A stretch of 59,213 bases of DNA, from NCBI RefSeq assembly GCF_016583625.1, contig NZ_NRRN01000017.1, positions 1 through 59,213 of the forward strand, in the 5' to 3' direction. This DNA comes from Halorhodospira abdelmalekii. Its GTDB lineage: Bacteria > Pseudomonadota > Gammaproteobacteria > Nitrococcales > Halorhodospiraceae. Position 1 is the first letter of the stretch. Every line of letters starts with the position of its first letter. Below, piece after piece: positions 16,530-24,590 of the stretch. The translations under genes and the position numbers were made by a program. The notes under the pieces are model-generated. The model did no database searches. It had not been told where the DNA came from and saw only the letters and a program-made list of their open reading frames with translations.

Positions 16530-17912
16530 ATGAAACAACCGTACCGCATCCTAGCAGCCGCGCCCTGCCTACTCGCACTCAGCGCGGCCCCCGGCGGCGC
16601 AGCACACGCCGCCGCCTTCCAACTCCAAGAACAAAGCGCCTCGTTGCTCGGCAGCGCCTTCGCCGGCCGCACCGCCGACGCCCGCGACATCAGCCACATC
16701 TTCTTCAACCCCGCAACCCTCGGCCGCCACATCGGCCACGGCGTCGAAGCCGAACTCATCCCCAGCTACATCGACCCGACCTTCGACTTCAGAGCCGATT
16801 CTGACACCATACCCTCAGAGGCCCCGGTCCACTTCGACGGCCGCGAACGCGCCGGCGGCGGCGAAGGCGCCCTCGTCCCCGTCCTCTACGCCGGCTTCGA
16901 CCTAACCCCCGACCTACGCGCCGGCATCGGCATCAACGTCCCCTACGGCATGGAGACCGACTACCCCGAAGATTGGGTCGGACGCTATGACGCCGTCAAC
17001 ACCGATCTTATGACCATCGACATCAACCCGGCCATCGGCTGGCGAGTCGACGACCGCCTCTCCCTCGGCGCCGGCCTCTCCGCCCAGTACGCCGATGCCG
17101 AACTCTCCACCATGCTTCCAAGCCTCGCCGACAACGACCCAACCACCACACTGCAACCCGAGGGCGATGGCAAACTCACCGTCTCCGGCGACAGCTGGGC
17201 GTACAGCTTCAACCTCGGCGCCCACTTCGCCCTAAACGACCGCACCCAACTCGGCATCGCCTACCGCCACGGACTGAGCCACACCCTGAGCGGCGATGCC
17301 GAAATCACCGCAAGAACACTCTTCGATGACGATGATGATACCCCCCCCTTTATCTCGCTTGATGCTCAGGAAACCGGCGGCGAAGCCAAGCTCAACATCC
17401 CAGCCACCCTGAGCCTCGGCCTCACCCACCAACTCGCCACCCAATGGACACTGCTCGCCGACGCCACCTGGACCCAGTGGAGCGACTTCGAAGACCTCAC
17501 CATCGAGTTCGACGATGCAGTTCCCATCGATCCAGCCGATCCGACCACCCGTGTATCCGACACCTACGACTGGGACGACGCTTGGTTCCTCTCCGTCGGC
17601 ACCCTCTTCGACTTCAACGACGCCTGGGACTTCCGCCTCGGCCTGGCCTACGACCAGACCCCAACGAGCGACGAGTACCGCACCCCACGCATCCCCGACG
17701 AAGATCGGACGTGGCTTGCCATCGGCGGCACCTGGACCTCGCCGACGACCGACCAATTAACCGTCCACTTCGGCTACACCTACATCTGGCTCGACGACGC
17801 CAACATCACCCTTGCCCGCGAGATTGCAGAGGCTGGAGGATTCGAGACGATCGAGGGTGAATACAACTCCAACGTCCAGATCTTCTCCGCCTCGGCAAAC
17901 TGGTACTTCTAA
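16530..17912 (+). CDS. FadL/OmpP1-family outer-membrane transporter
   Basis: A 460-residue outer-membrane barrel. A Sec signal peptide (about 1-28, ending AHA) is followed by FQLQEQSASLLGSAFAG, the N-terminal plug segment typical of FadL. NPATLGR, GINVPYGMETDY and alternating beta-strand patterns run to a C-terminal aromatic residue (NWYF). FadL proteins pass long-chain fatty acids or other hydrophobic molecules across the outer membrane. The thioesterases nearby might process such acids, but they are divergently transcribed, so this is only a suggestion. Confidence 0.88.
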   Translation: MKQPYRILAAAPCLLALSAAPGGAAHAAAFQLQEQSASLLGSAFAGRTADARDISHIFFNPATLGRHIGHGVEAELIPSYIDPTFDFRADSDTIPSEAPVHFDGRERAGGGEGALVPVLYAGFDLTPDLRAGIGINVPYGMETDYPEDWVGRYDAVNTDLMTIDINPAIGWRVDDRLSLGAGLSAQYADAELSTMLPSLADNDPTTTLQPEGDGKLTVSGDSWAYSFNLGAHFALNDRTQLGIAYRHGLSHTLSGDAEITARTLFDDDDDTPPFISLDAQETGGEAKLNIPATLSLGLTHQLATQWTLLADATWTQWSDFEDLTIEFDDAVPIDPADPTTRVSDTYDWDDAWFLSVGTLFDFNDAWDFRLGLAYDQTPTSDEYRTPRIPDEDRTWLAIGGTWTSPTTDQLTVHFGYTYIWLDDANITLAREIAEAGGFETIEGEYNSNVQIFSASANWYF

Positions 17913-17987
17913 TAAGAATGGGACGCCCTGGAGCCCCTCGGCATCCAACTTGCCAGACCCGCAAACCGGTACGGGGCAGCGGCGACA

Positions 17988-18102
17988 GCGAAGGGGGTTG
18001 GTCGCGCCCCCGAGCGAGGTCTCGGCCGCAGGGATGCGGCCGTGAAGCCTCCAGGGATGGATTCACGGCGTCCTCGCGAGCGGGGCCGGCAACCCCCTTC
18101 GC
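17988..18102. repeat. Nested inverted repeat between fadL and motB
   Basis: A 13-bp outer inverted repeat (gcgaagggggttg at 17988-18000; complement at 18090-18102) encloses a tight 8-bp hairpin (18023-18030 with 18035-18042, loop ggga). It separates the convergent fadL and motB genes. This could be a terminator or a dispersed REP-like palindromic unit; the inner hairpin with its 'agggatg' loop motif has the look of a dispersed repeat. Confidence 0.6.
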
Positions 18103-18115
18103 TCGGAGCCGCAAG

Positions 18116-18886
18116 TTAGTCAGTCTCCCCAGTCTCCCCCGTTTCCCCCGGAGCACCACCCTCTGTCAAAATAATCTCCACCCGCCGATTACGCGCCCGA
18201 TTCTCAGCACTCGTATTCGGAACCAACGGACGCGTATCCGCATGCCCCTGCGCGATCAAACGACTCGACGGAACCCCCGCCTCCTCCAAAACATGCACCA
18301 CAGAAACCGCACGCGCCGTCGACAAATCGAAATTCGACCGAAAACGCTCCGTCCGAATCGGCAAATCATCACTATGTCCAGCGACCCGAACCAAACCCGG
18401 CGTCTCCTGCAACACTACACCAATACGCCTCAAAACCGGAATAAAGCCCTCATCAATCTCCTTACGAGCCAACTCAAAGGCCGCCCGCTCCTCAAAGCGC
18501 AACAGCACCCCATCATCCTGCTCCCCGAGCTCAATCACCCCCTGCTCAATCTCCTCAGCAAGCGCCTCACGCAGAGTCTCCCGGATCTCATCCAACTGAC
18601 GGAACTCATCAACATCACGGTCAATAACCCGCGGGCGTTCAAGAGGATCAAAAGGCTCCCCATCGAGATCGACCAACGTCGGTGACGGCTGCCGCTGCGT
18701 ATCGCCAATCACCGCAGGCCCGAGCACTTCACGCAGCGCCTCAGCCATCTGCTGAAAACGGTACTCCTCAATCACCGACATCGAGTAAAGCATTACAAAA
18801 AAGACGACCAACACCGCCATCAGATCGGCAAAGGTCGTCATCCAGCGCGGCGAACCGCCCCTTTTATCACCACCGCCCCGCCTCAT
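18116..18886 (-). CDS. motB: MotB-type flagellar stator protein
   Basis: About 256 residues. A basic cytoplasmic N-terminus leads into a single TM helix carrying the proton/sodium-binding aspartate (TTFADLMAVLVVFF), then a plug/linker and a C-terminal OmpA-like peptidoglycan-binding domain (VRVAGHSDDLPI, AQGHADTRPL, NRRVEI). With MotA it forms the torque-generating stator. ATG 18886 was chosen because AGGTGG precedes it; a GTG at 18892 is also in frame. The ATG overlaps the TGA of the small repeat-encoded reading frame upstream (ATGA), implying coupled translation. The C-terminus ends in a Gly-Glu-Thr repeat tail. Confidence 0.9.
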   Translation of the reverse strand: MRRGGGDKRGGSPRWMTTFADLMAVLVVFFVMLYSMSVIEEYRFQQMAEALREVLGPAVIGDTQRQPSPTLVDLDGEPFDPLERPRVIDRDVDEFRQLDEIRETLREALAEEIEQGVIELGEQDDGVLLRFEERAAFELARKEIDEGFIPVLRRIGVVLQETPGLVRVAGHSDDLPIRTERFRSNFDLSTARAVSVVHVLEEAGVPSSRLIAQGHADTRPLVPNTSAENRARNRRVEIILTEGGAPGETGETGETD

Positions 18887-19125
18887 GACCACCTACTTAG
18901 CACGCTTGGCACGCCTGGCACGCTTGGCACGCTTGGCACGCCTGGCACGCCTGGCACGCCTGGCACGCTTGGCACGCCTGGCACGCTTGGCACGCCTGGC
19001 ACGCCTGGCACGCCTGGCACGCTTGGCACGCCTGGCACGCTTGGCACGCCTGGCACGCCTGGCACGCCTGGCACGCTAACATTTTGGTAGCAGAAGCTAC
19101 GGCTGAGATTTTTCGAAGTTCCCAA
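18883..19125 (-). CDS. Putative 80-residue collagen-like (Gly-Val-Pro)n ORF between motA and motB
   Basis: A TTG-initiated frame begins 21 bp after the motA stop, preceded by GGGGGAG at a plausible distance. It reads about 18 residues of ordinary sequence, then about 19 tripeptides of Gly/Ser-Val-Pro. It ends in a TGA that overlaps the motB ATG as ATGA. The tripeptides come from the 9-bp minisatellite, and all three minus-strand frames of the array are open. So the frame may exist only because the repeat lacks stops. The start and the ATGA overlap favour real translation or a coupling role. I know of no family match. Confidence 0.35.
   Translation of the reverse strand: MGTSKNLSRSFCYQNVSVPGVPGVPGVPSVPGVPSVPGVPGVPGVPSVPGVPSVPGVPGVPGVPSVPSVPGVPSVLSRWS
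18901..19077. repeat. 9-bp minisatellite in the mot operon, 19 full units
   Basis: Nineteen consecutive units of cacgcYtgg run from 18901 to 19071, followed by a partial unit. Only the sixth base varies (C or T). Reading that base gives T-C-T-T-C-C-C, T-C-T-C-C-C, T-C-T-C-C-C: a 54-bp higher-order repeat in three copies, the first with one extra unit. It occupies the motA-motB gap. Confidence 0.95.
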
Positions 19126-19146
19126 ATAAAGGCTCCCCCCAACACC

Positions 19147-19956
19147 CTACCGATCAAGCGGCGCTGAATCGCTCACACCGGCCTGTGAACCGCTCGCCTT
19201 AGCCATCTCCGCAGCCCGTCGATTACGTGGCAAATAGACCGAGAGCAATTCATCAACCAAACGTGAATTATAGCGATTGTGAATGCAGACCACCGCATCA
19301 ATAATCAGCGACTGATTGCGGTACTCATTTAGTGAACGCATCTCAAGGTTATCGGCAATCGGTAGCGCCACCAACTGCGCAAAGACCGCACCGTAGAGCG
19401 TCGTCAACAAAGCGACTGCCATCCCCGGACCCACTGTCGATGGATCTTCAAGATTCCCCAGCATCTGCACCAAACCGACCAGTGTACCGATCATACCGAA
19501 GGCCGGCGCCTGATCACCGATGCTGCGAAAGATCCGCTGCCCGGTCTCATGGCGCTCCATTTCGCGCTCCAACTCCTCGCGCAAGATCTTTTGCACCAGC
19601 TGCTGATCGATGCCATCAACAAGCAAATCGAGAGCCTTACGAAAGAAAGGGTTGCGAACCTCGACATCTTCAAGGGCAAGAATGCCTTGCTTGCGCGCAA
19701 CCGCTGCCAACTCCTTCGTCTGTTCGATCAGCTCCTGCGGCTCCTCCTTATGCGTTGTGAAAGCCACCGCAGCAACCTTCAGCGAATTAATCACCTGCCA
19801 GAGAGAGAACTTGATCAAAGTCGCCGACAGCGTTCCGCCAAAGACGATCAACACCGCTGGGAGGTAATAAAACTGCGCACTGTCACCGCTCGCGGCAACG
19901 GCCGTAAAGATGATGGTGATCCCCACCAGCAGGCCTGTTATCGACGCCTTATCCAC
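19147..19956 (-). CDS. motA: MotA/PomA-type flagellar stator protein
   Basis: A 269-residue inner-membrane protein with four TM helices (about 5-22, 30-48, 150-170, 180-200). The segment SIGDQAPAFGMIGTLVGLVQML matches the conserved region around TM3 of MotA/PomA; the large cytoplasmic loop and charged tail contact FliG. The opening resembles PomA more than E. coli MotA, so sodium coupling is possible (inference). GTG 19956 has GGGGAGG six bases upstream. It is followed by the repeat array and motB. Confidence 0.88.
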   Translation of the reverse strand: MDKASITGLLVGITIIFTAVAASGDSAQFYYLPAVLIVFGGTLSATLIKFSLWQVINSLKVAAVAFTTHKEEPQELIEQTKELAAVARKQGILALEDVEVRNPFFRKALDLLVDGIDQQLVQKILREELEREMERHETGQRIFRSIGDQAPAFGMIGTLVGLVQMLGNLEDPSTVGPGMAVALLTTLYGAVFAQLVALPIADNLEMRSLNEYRNQSLIIDAVVCIHNRYNSRLVDELLSVYLPRNRRAAEMAKASGSQAGVSDSAPLDR

Positions 19957-20025
19957 AAATTCCTCCCCTGATGCAGCAGCTGGAGCTACCAGCGTCGCCT
20001 CGGCCCTTTATAGCTGGTCGTACAC

Positions 20026-20080
20026 GAACCGCACACGAACCATGCGCGAACCATGCGCGAACCATGCGCGAACCGTACAC
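20026..20080. repeat. 11-bp tandem repeat between pgsA and motA
   Basis: Five contiguous 11-bp units (gaaccatgcgc; three exact central copies at 20037-20069, variants gaaccgcacac and gaaccgtacac at the ends) lie in the 164-bp gap upstream of motA. The period is close to one DNA helical turn. Confidence 0.85.
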
Positions 20081-20120
20081 GAGCAGGTATTCCGATGCCG
20101 AGATAGAACGAACGATGCCC

Positions 20121-20675
20121 TCAAACATCCAGCACGCGCAGCGCCGCCCGCATATAGACGTAAGCCGAGTAGAGCGTCAGCAAGGCCGCCAACCACAACA
20201 GCAGCATTCCCATCTCCGGCAGCGGAATCGGTCCGATCGGTTCGCGATAAAGCAGCATCAAAATGGCAGCCATCTGCGCTGCAGTCTTGAACTTACCCAA
20301 TTGACTGACCGCAACGGTTGCTCGCTTGCCGATCTCTGCCATCCACTCACGCAGGGCCGAAACAGCAATCTCGCGCCCGATGATAACCGCAGCCGGAACG
20401 GCCATCCACAGATGGGGATAGACTGTAACCAACGCCACCAGCGCCACCGCCACCATCAGTTTATCGGCAACCGGATCGAGAAAGGCACCAAAGTCAGAGG
20501 ATTGCCCGAGCCGCCGGGCCAAGTAGCCGTCGAGCCAGTCGGTGATCGCCGCCAGCGCAAAGACGGCCACAGTCAGCAGATTCGTCCACGGCGGCGGGAG
20601 CAAGAAACACAGCCCAAAAACCGGGATCAGCGCGATTCGCATCAGCGTGAGGGCAGTAGGCACTGTCAGCTGCAT
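20121..20675 (-). CDS. pgsA: CDP-diacylglycerol-glycerol-3-phosphate 3-phosphatidyltransferase
   Basis: A 184-residue membrane enzyme with the CDP-alcohol phosphotransferase motif D-x2-D-G-x2-A-R-x8-G-x3-D-x3-D, seen as DWLDGYLARR followed by DFGAFLDPVAD. It commits CDP-diacylglycerol to phosphatidylglycerol synthesis in the inner membrane. Length and hydrophobic pattern are normal. It follows uvrC by 22 bp, in the uvrY-uvrC-pgsA order common in gammaproteobacteria. Confidence 0.95.
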   Translation of the reverse strand: MQLTVPTALTLMRIALIPVFGLCFLLPPPWTNLLTVAVFALAAITDWLDGYLARRLGQSSDFGAFLDPVADKLMVAVALVALVTVYPHLWMAVPAAVIIGREIAVSALREWMAEIGKRATVAVSQLGKFKTAAQMAAILMLLYREPIGPIPLPEMGMLLLWLAALLTLYSAYVYMRAALRVLDV

Positions 20676-20697
20676 GTTTGTTCCCTATGATCGTTCC

Positions 20698-22608
20698 CTA
20701 GCCGTGAAAAGAGTCGTAGATCCGTCGCGCCAGTGCAGGCCCAACACCCGGTACCGCGGCCAAATCCTCGGTACCAGCTTGACGAATCCCCTGGAGGCCA
20801 CCAAAGCGCCGGAGTAAGAGTTGACGACGCTTAGGCCCGAGCCCGGGGATCTGCTCCAAGACCGACTCGCGCCGCCCCCGAGCACGCCGCTGCCGATGTC
20901 CGCCGAGGGCAAAACGGTGCGCCTCGTCCCGGATCTGTTGCAGCAGATGGAGCGCTGGGGAATCGGCCGGAACCTCCAGTTCGCGGCATCCGTCGGCCAA
21001 CCACAAGGTCTCTTCGCCAGGGCGCCGGTCCGGTCCTTTAGCAATCCCCATCAGCGCCACGCCCTCAATACCGAGCGCCGTGAGCACCGCTTGTGCCCGG
21101 GCAACCTGTCCCCGCCCACCATCGATGAGAAGCAAGTCAGGGGCGATCGCCTCGCCTTCGGCGACTCTTCGATAGCGCCGCTGCAGCGCTTGCTCAAGCG
21201 CGGCATAGTCGTCGCCCAGGCCCACCCCCTGAATGTTGAAGCGCCGGTAGTCGCTTTTCAATGGCCCCTGCGCATTAAAAACCACACAGGAGGCGACCGT
21301 CGCCTCCCCCCCGGTATGGCTGACATCGAAACACTCGATGCGCTGCGGCGGCTGATCGACATCCAGCAACTTGGCCAACCCGCGGTAGCGTCGCTGCTGC
21401 CCGAGCGCCGATACGCCGCGTGCAGCGAGCGCATAGCGGGCATTCTCCTCGGCCATCTCGATCCAGCGCCGCTGCTCCCCGCGGACCCGGTAGCGAATCG
21501 TAACCGCCCTGCCCGCAACGGTACGCAGCGCCCCAGCGAGCAGATCGCGCTGCGGTACCGGACGATTGAGCAGCAGCTCAGGCGGCGCCGCCCGGCCCAG
21601 ATAGTGCTGCGCTATGAATCCGGCAAGGGCCTCGGACTCCCGCACCCCTTCCGGGGCCTTGGGAAAGAAGCACTGATTGCCCAAACTAACCCCACCGCGA
21701 ATAAAGAAGATCTGGATGCAGAACTCGGCCTCCTGACGAATGCAGGCGATGACATCCCGATCACCATCCTGCTCCTGAGCAACAACGTACTGCTGTTGCT
21801 GAATCTGTTGCAACAGGGCGATACGATCGCGCAGACGTGCCGCCTCCTCGAACTCCAAACGTGCCGCTGCCGTCTCCATCCGCTGGCCGAGTTCATCGAC
21901 GACCTGCGCCGAACGCCCCTCCAGAAAGGCAACGACGTGACGAACCTCGTCTGCGTAGGCTTGCTCATCAATATAACCGACACAAGGGGCGCTGCAACGC
22001 CGAATCTGATACTGGAGACAGGGGCGTGAACGGTGACGAAAGAAGCTATCGCGGCACGGTCGCAGCGGAAAGAGCTTCTGGAGATGGTTCAAGGTCTCAC
22101 GCACCGCAGTGGCACTTGGATAGGGGCCAAAGTAACGCCCCGGGCCGCTACGCGCGCCGCGATAGAAGGCGAGACGCGGAAAGCGCTGTTGCGTTGAGAG
22201 ATAGATGTAGGGGTACGTTTTATCGTCGCGCAGCAGCACATTGTAACGCGGGCGGTGCGCCTTGATCAGGTGGTTCTCCAGGATCAGGGCCTCTGCCTCG
22301 GTGTGGGTCACCGTAATCTGCAACTCCCTCACCTGCGCCAACAGCCGCTCAGTCTTCGTCGACTTGCGTGCGGCGCTGAAGTAGCCAGCCACCCGTCGTC
22401 GCAAGCTGCGCGCCTTGCCGACGTAGAGGATACGGCCATGGGCATCAAGCATACGATAGACCCCAGGGCGCTCGGGCAGGTTGCGCGCCTGCTCGCGCAG
22501 CTCGTCGCGCCGCTTTGCCGCCCCTTCGGCAACGTCGCTAGCACCCGCAACCAGCGCGGCCGCCAAAGAGTGCTCGGCAACGACCGTGACCTGCTCTGCA
22601 TCCTTCAC
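20698..22608 (-). CDS. uvrC: UvrC, excinuclease ABC subunit C
   Basis: About 636 residues with all UvrC parts: GIY-YIG nuclease (GVYRMLDAHGRILYVGKARSL), the Cys-containing segment CLQYQIRRCSAPCVG, the UVR motif (RLEFEEAARLRDRIALL), the C-terminal RNase H-like nuclease (ECFDVSHTGG, LLIDGGRGQ) and terminal helix-hairpin-helices (IPGLGPKRRQLLL, VPGVGPALARRI). It makes both incisions around bulky DNA lesions with UvrAB. GTG 22608 is favoured because GGAGG lies six bases upstream; a TTG at 22614 is too close to it. The N-terminus is about 30 residues longer than in E. coli. Confidence 0.95.
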   Translation of the reverse strand: MKDAEQVTVVAEHSLAAALVAGASDVAEGAAKRRDELREQARNLPERPGVYRMLDAHGRILYVGKARSLRRRVAGYFSAARKSTKTERLLAQVRELQITVTHTEAEALILENHLIKAHRPRYNVLLRDDKTYPYIYLSTQQRFPRLAFYRGARSGPGRYFGPYPSATAVRETLNHLQKLFPLRPCRDSFFRHRSRPCLQYQIRRCSAPCVGYIDEQAYADEVRHVVAFLEGRSAQVVDELGQRMETAAARLEFEEAARLRDRIALLQQIQQQQYVVAQEQDGDRDVIACIRQEAEFCIQIFFIRGGVSLGNQCFFPKAPEGVRESEALAGFIAQHYLGRAAPPELLLNRPVPQRDLLAGALRTVAGRAVTIRYRVRGEQRRWIEMAEENARYALAARGVSALGQQRRYRGLAKLLDVDQPPQRIECFDVSHTGGEATVASCVVFNAQGPLKSDYRRFNIQGVGLGDDYAALEQALQRRYRRVAEGEAIAPDLLLIDGGRGQVARAQAVLTALGIEGVALMGIAKGPDRRPGEETLWLADGCRELEVPADSPALHLLQQIRDEAHRFALGGHRQRRARGRRESVLEQIPGLGPKRRQLLLRRFGGLQGIRQAGTEDLAAVPGVGPALARRIYDSFHG

Positions 22609-22627
22609 CCACAACCTCCGCCAACGC

Positions 22628-23431
22628 TCAGTGCGTCGACCCGGTTGGATCGAGAAATGAGTCGATATTGTCTATCTCATCGACCAAATCGATATAACGG
22701 TTGACTGGGCTGCCTAGGTCGCCTGAACCAACACCGCCCTCGCCACTCGGATCGGAAGAGGGAAGTTCCGGCTCCGGCTGTTTAAGGACGGTGACAGCTC
22801 CGGCCAAGCCGTGCTCAATCGCTAAGCGTACCAGTTCCGCCTCGTTCTGTACCGCCAGACGACGATAGAGGCTCGAGCGGTGATTGCTGATCGTCTTCGG
22901 ACTCAGGCAAAGGTCGGCAGCGATCCGCTGGTTTTTATAGCCCTTAAAGATGCCCATCAGGACCTGCATCTCGCGCGCTGTCAAACCGTCAAATGGATTG
23001 CTTCGCTCACCGGCCAAACTGCCCAACGCCAGCCACTGACCGATCAGCGGACTGACATACGGCCGTCCACCGTGAATCTGCCGAATGGCCGTGCATAGCT
23101 CTTCGGTTGCACAGTGCTTGGTCATACAGCCGCGCGCGCCGAGACGCAACGCATGACGGGGATGCGCGGTGCATTCGTGGGCACTAATCGCCAAAACACG
23201 TGGGCCGTCATTGCGCGCGCACAGTCTACGAATCGCTTCAAAGCCCCCCATGCCCGGCATATCCAGATCGATAACGATAACATCGGGGCGGCGTTCACCA
23301 GCGATTTCGATCGCCTCTTTACAACACGTCACGGTCGCGACGACTTTCAGATCGTCGACACGATCGAGACACTGGGCGACCGCTTGACAGTTCATCCGCT
23401 GAGCATTCACCAACATAATCTCAATAGTCAC
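22628..23431 (-). CDS. UvrY/GacA-like LuxR-type response regulator, atypical acidic pocket
   Basis: A receiver domain (about 1-120) and a LuxR-type helix-turn-helix (LTAREMQVLMG, LCLSPKTISNHRSSLYRRL; about 145-205) are followed by a ~55-residue acidic tail absent from normal GacA. The phosphoacceptor region IVIDLDMPGMGG and the lysine in TKHCA are present. The Asp-Asp pair after the first strand is replaced by Asn-Ala (IMLVNAQR), so metal binding and phosphorylation may be altered. GTG 23431 was chosen by alignment with the usual start; a TTG at 23446 is also open. Position before uvrC and pgsA supports UvrY orthology. Confidence 0.8.
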   Translation of the reverse strand: MTIEIMLVNAQRMNCQAVAQCLDRVDDLKVVATVTCCKEAIEIAGERRPDVIVIDLDMPGMGGFEAIRRLCARNDGPRVLAISAHECTAHPRHALRLGARGCMTKHCATEELCTAIRQIHGGRPYVSPLIGQWLALGSLAGERSNPFDGLTAREMQVLMGIFKGYKNQRIAADLCLSPKTISNHRSSLYRRLAVQNEAELVRLAIEHGLAGAVTVLKQPEPELPSSDPSGEGGVGSGDLGSPVNRYIDLVDEIDNIDSFLDPTGSTH

Positions 23432-23504
23432 GCAGAGGACCCCCAATCCACTACATTACTCGCGGGTTCTAAAATATCACAAGCTTTTAGATAAGAGGGT
23501 TAAG

Positions 23505-24488
23505 ATGCGACTTGATGACTCCTATGGCCTGGCTCTGCGCCTTTACCCGCAGAGCCCTACGCTTCCCGCCTCTCCGGGGCCACTCTGCGGCCTCTACCTC
23601 GGCGCCATCCGCAGCGCAGTGCACGCGCCCGTAGTCACCACCCTCTATACCAACTTTATTGCCAGCCTTGACGGGCGCATCAGCTTGGAACCGGTGAGTG
23701 GAGGTTGCCGCGTACCGGCCTCGATCACCAATCCGCGCGACTGGCGGCTCTTTCAAGAGCTGGCCGCTCAAGCCGACTGTCTGATCACCACCGGGCGTTA
23801 CCTGCGCGAGTGGGCGAGCGGCTGCGCGCAAGCCCCCCTGCCCCTCGACTCTGACCGCTACCCGGATCTAGCGCAGTGGCGCCAACAAGCCGGATTGCCC
23901 CCCCAACCTGATGTGGCGGTCGTCTCGACAGGCAAGGCCTGCCCCATTCCACAAGAGTGGATCGAACAGGGGCGACGCATCTGGCTCTTCCTGCCCGCGG
24001 GGCGTGCGTGCGAAGTCCGCGTGGGCAACCGCCCTGTCTGCCCCTCTCCAGCCGACCGCTCGGGCCCCACAGCAAATACAGCACATACTGGCGGCACCGA
24101 CAATGGCACAACAAACAGCGGTGTAGGAATCGGCGCTCACTACTCGGGCACAAGATTGCGCGGACGGCTGCTCCGCGAAACGCTCAGCGCGCTCGGCTAC
24201 CGCTGTATCTATAGCGTCGCCGGACCGCGCATCGCCCACACCCTCATCGCCGATGCCGCACTCGATACGCTCTTTGTTACCACTCGGCATCAGTTGCTCG
24301 GCGGCAACAGCGGCACCTTCGAGACCCTGCTCGAGGGCGAGGCGCTGAGACCAACGCAGAGCTGGCCGCTCACCTGGCTCTATCTCGATGTCAGCAACAA
24401 CGGCGCAGCGGCAGCCGAAGAGGGTGCCGGACAGCACTTCGCCCGCTACGACCGAAAGGAGAGCGGGCGAAGAGATGACGATTCATGA
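23505..24488 (+). CDS. RibD C-terminal/dihydrofolate-reductase-like protein
   Basis: 327 residues. The sequence VTTLYTNFIASLDGRISL followed by DWRLFQELAAQADCLITTGR is the hallmark of the RibD C-terminal (pyrimidine reductase) fold; a late segment YSVAGPRIAHTLIADAALDTLFVTT matches the NADPH-domain end. The deaminase half of RibD is absent. Such stand-alone proteins reduce riboflavin intermediates or other substrates; the true substrate is not readable here. A low-complexity Gly/Thr insert lies at about 190-215. It converges on fumC with a hairpin between. Confidence 0.75.
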   Translation: MRLDDSYGLALRLYPQSPTLPASPGPLCGLYLGAIRSAVHAPVVTTLYTNFIASLDGRISLEPVSGGCRVPASITNPRDWRLFQELAAQADCLITTGRYLREWASGCAQAPLPLDSDRYPDLAQWRQQAGLPPQPDVAVVSTGKACPIPQEWIEQGRRIWLFLPAGRACEVRVGNRPVCPSPADRSGPTANTAHTGGTDNGTTNSGVGIGAHYSGTRLRGRLLRETLSALGYRCIYSVAGPRIAHTLIADAALDTLFVTTRHQLLGGNSGTFETLLEGEALRPTQSWPLTWLYLDVSNNGAAAAEEGAGQHFARYDRKESGRRDDDS

Positions 24489-24511
24489 CGCTGCCCAATC
24501 CGCGGCGCACA

Positions 24512-24535
24512 ATCCTGCAGACTAGGGTGCAGGAT
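24512..24535. terminator. Bidirectional hairpin between the RibD-like gene and fumC
   Basis: An 8-bp perfect stem (atcctgca/tgcaggat) with an 8-base loop lies between convergent genes. There is no strong U-run, so the terminator role is inferred from position. Confidence 0.4.
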
Positions 24536-24536
24536 C

Positions 24537-24572
24537 GGCAGCGGGCTGGGCAGCGGGTTGGGCAGCGGGCGG
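24537..24572. repeat. 12-bp tandem repeat, 3 copies, downstream of fumC
   Basis: Three adjacent 12-bp units starting ggcagcggg occupy 24537-24548, 24549-24560 and 24561-24572, just beyond the fumC stop on the minus strand. Confidence 0.7.
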
Positions 24573-24590
24573 AGAACCGGTCGGCGCGTG

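Noticed and set aside
16293-16538. Short minus-strand gene upstream of fadL
   Set aside because: Composition rich in Trp/Cys, no RBS and it overlaps the fadL start.
18901-19077. CRISPR-like array
   Set aside because: Units are 9 bp with no spacers, and the variation is a single base. It is a minisatellite, not a CRISPR.
18885-19079. Plus-strand LAR-repeat reading frame across the array
   Set aside because: It is the complement of the same repeat with no RBS; open only because the unit has no stop in any frame.
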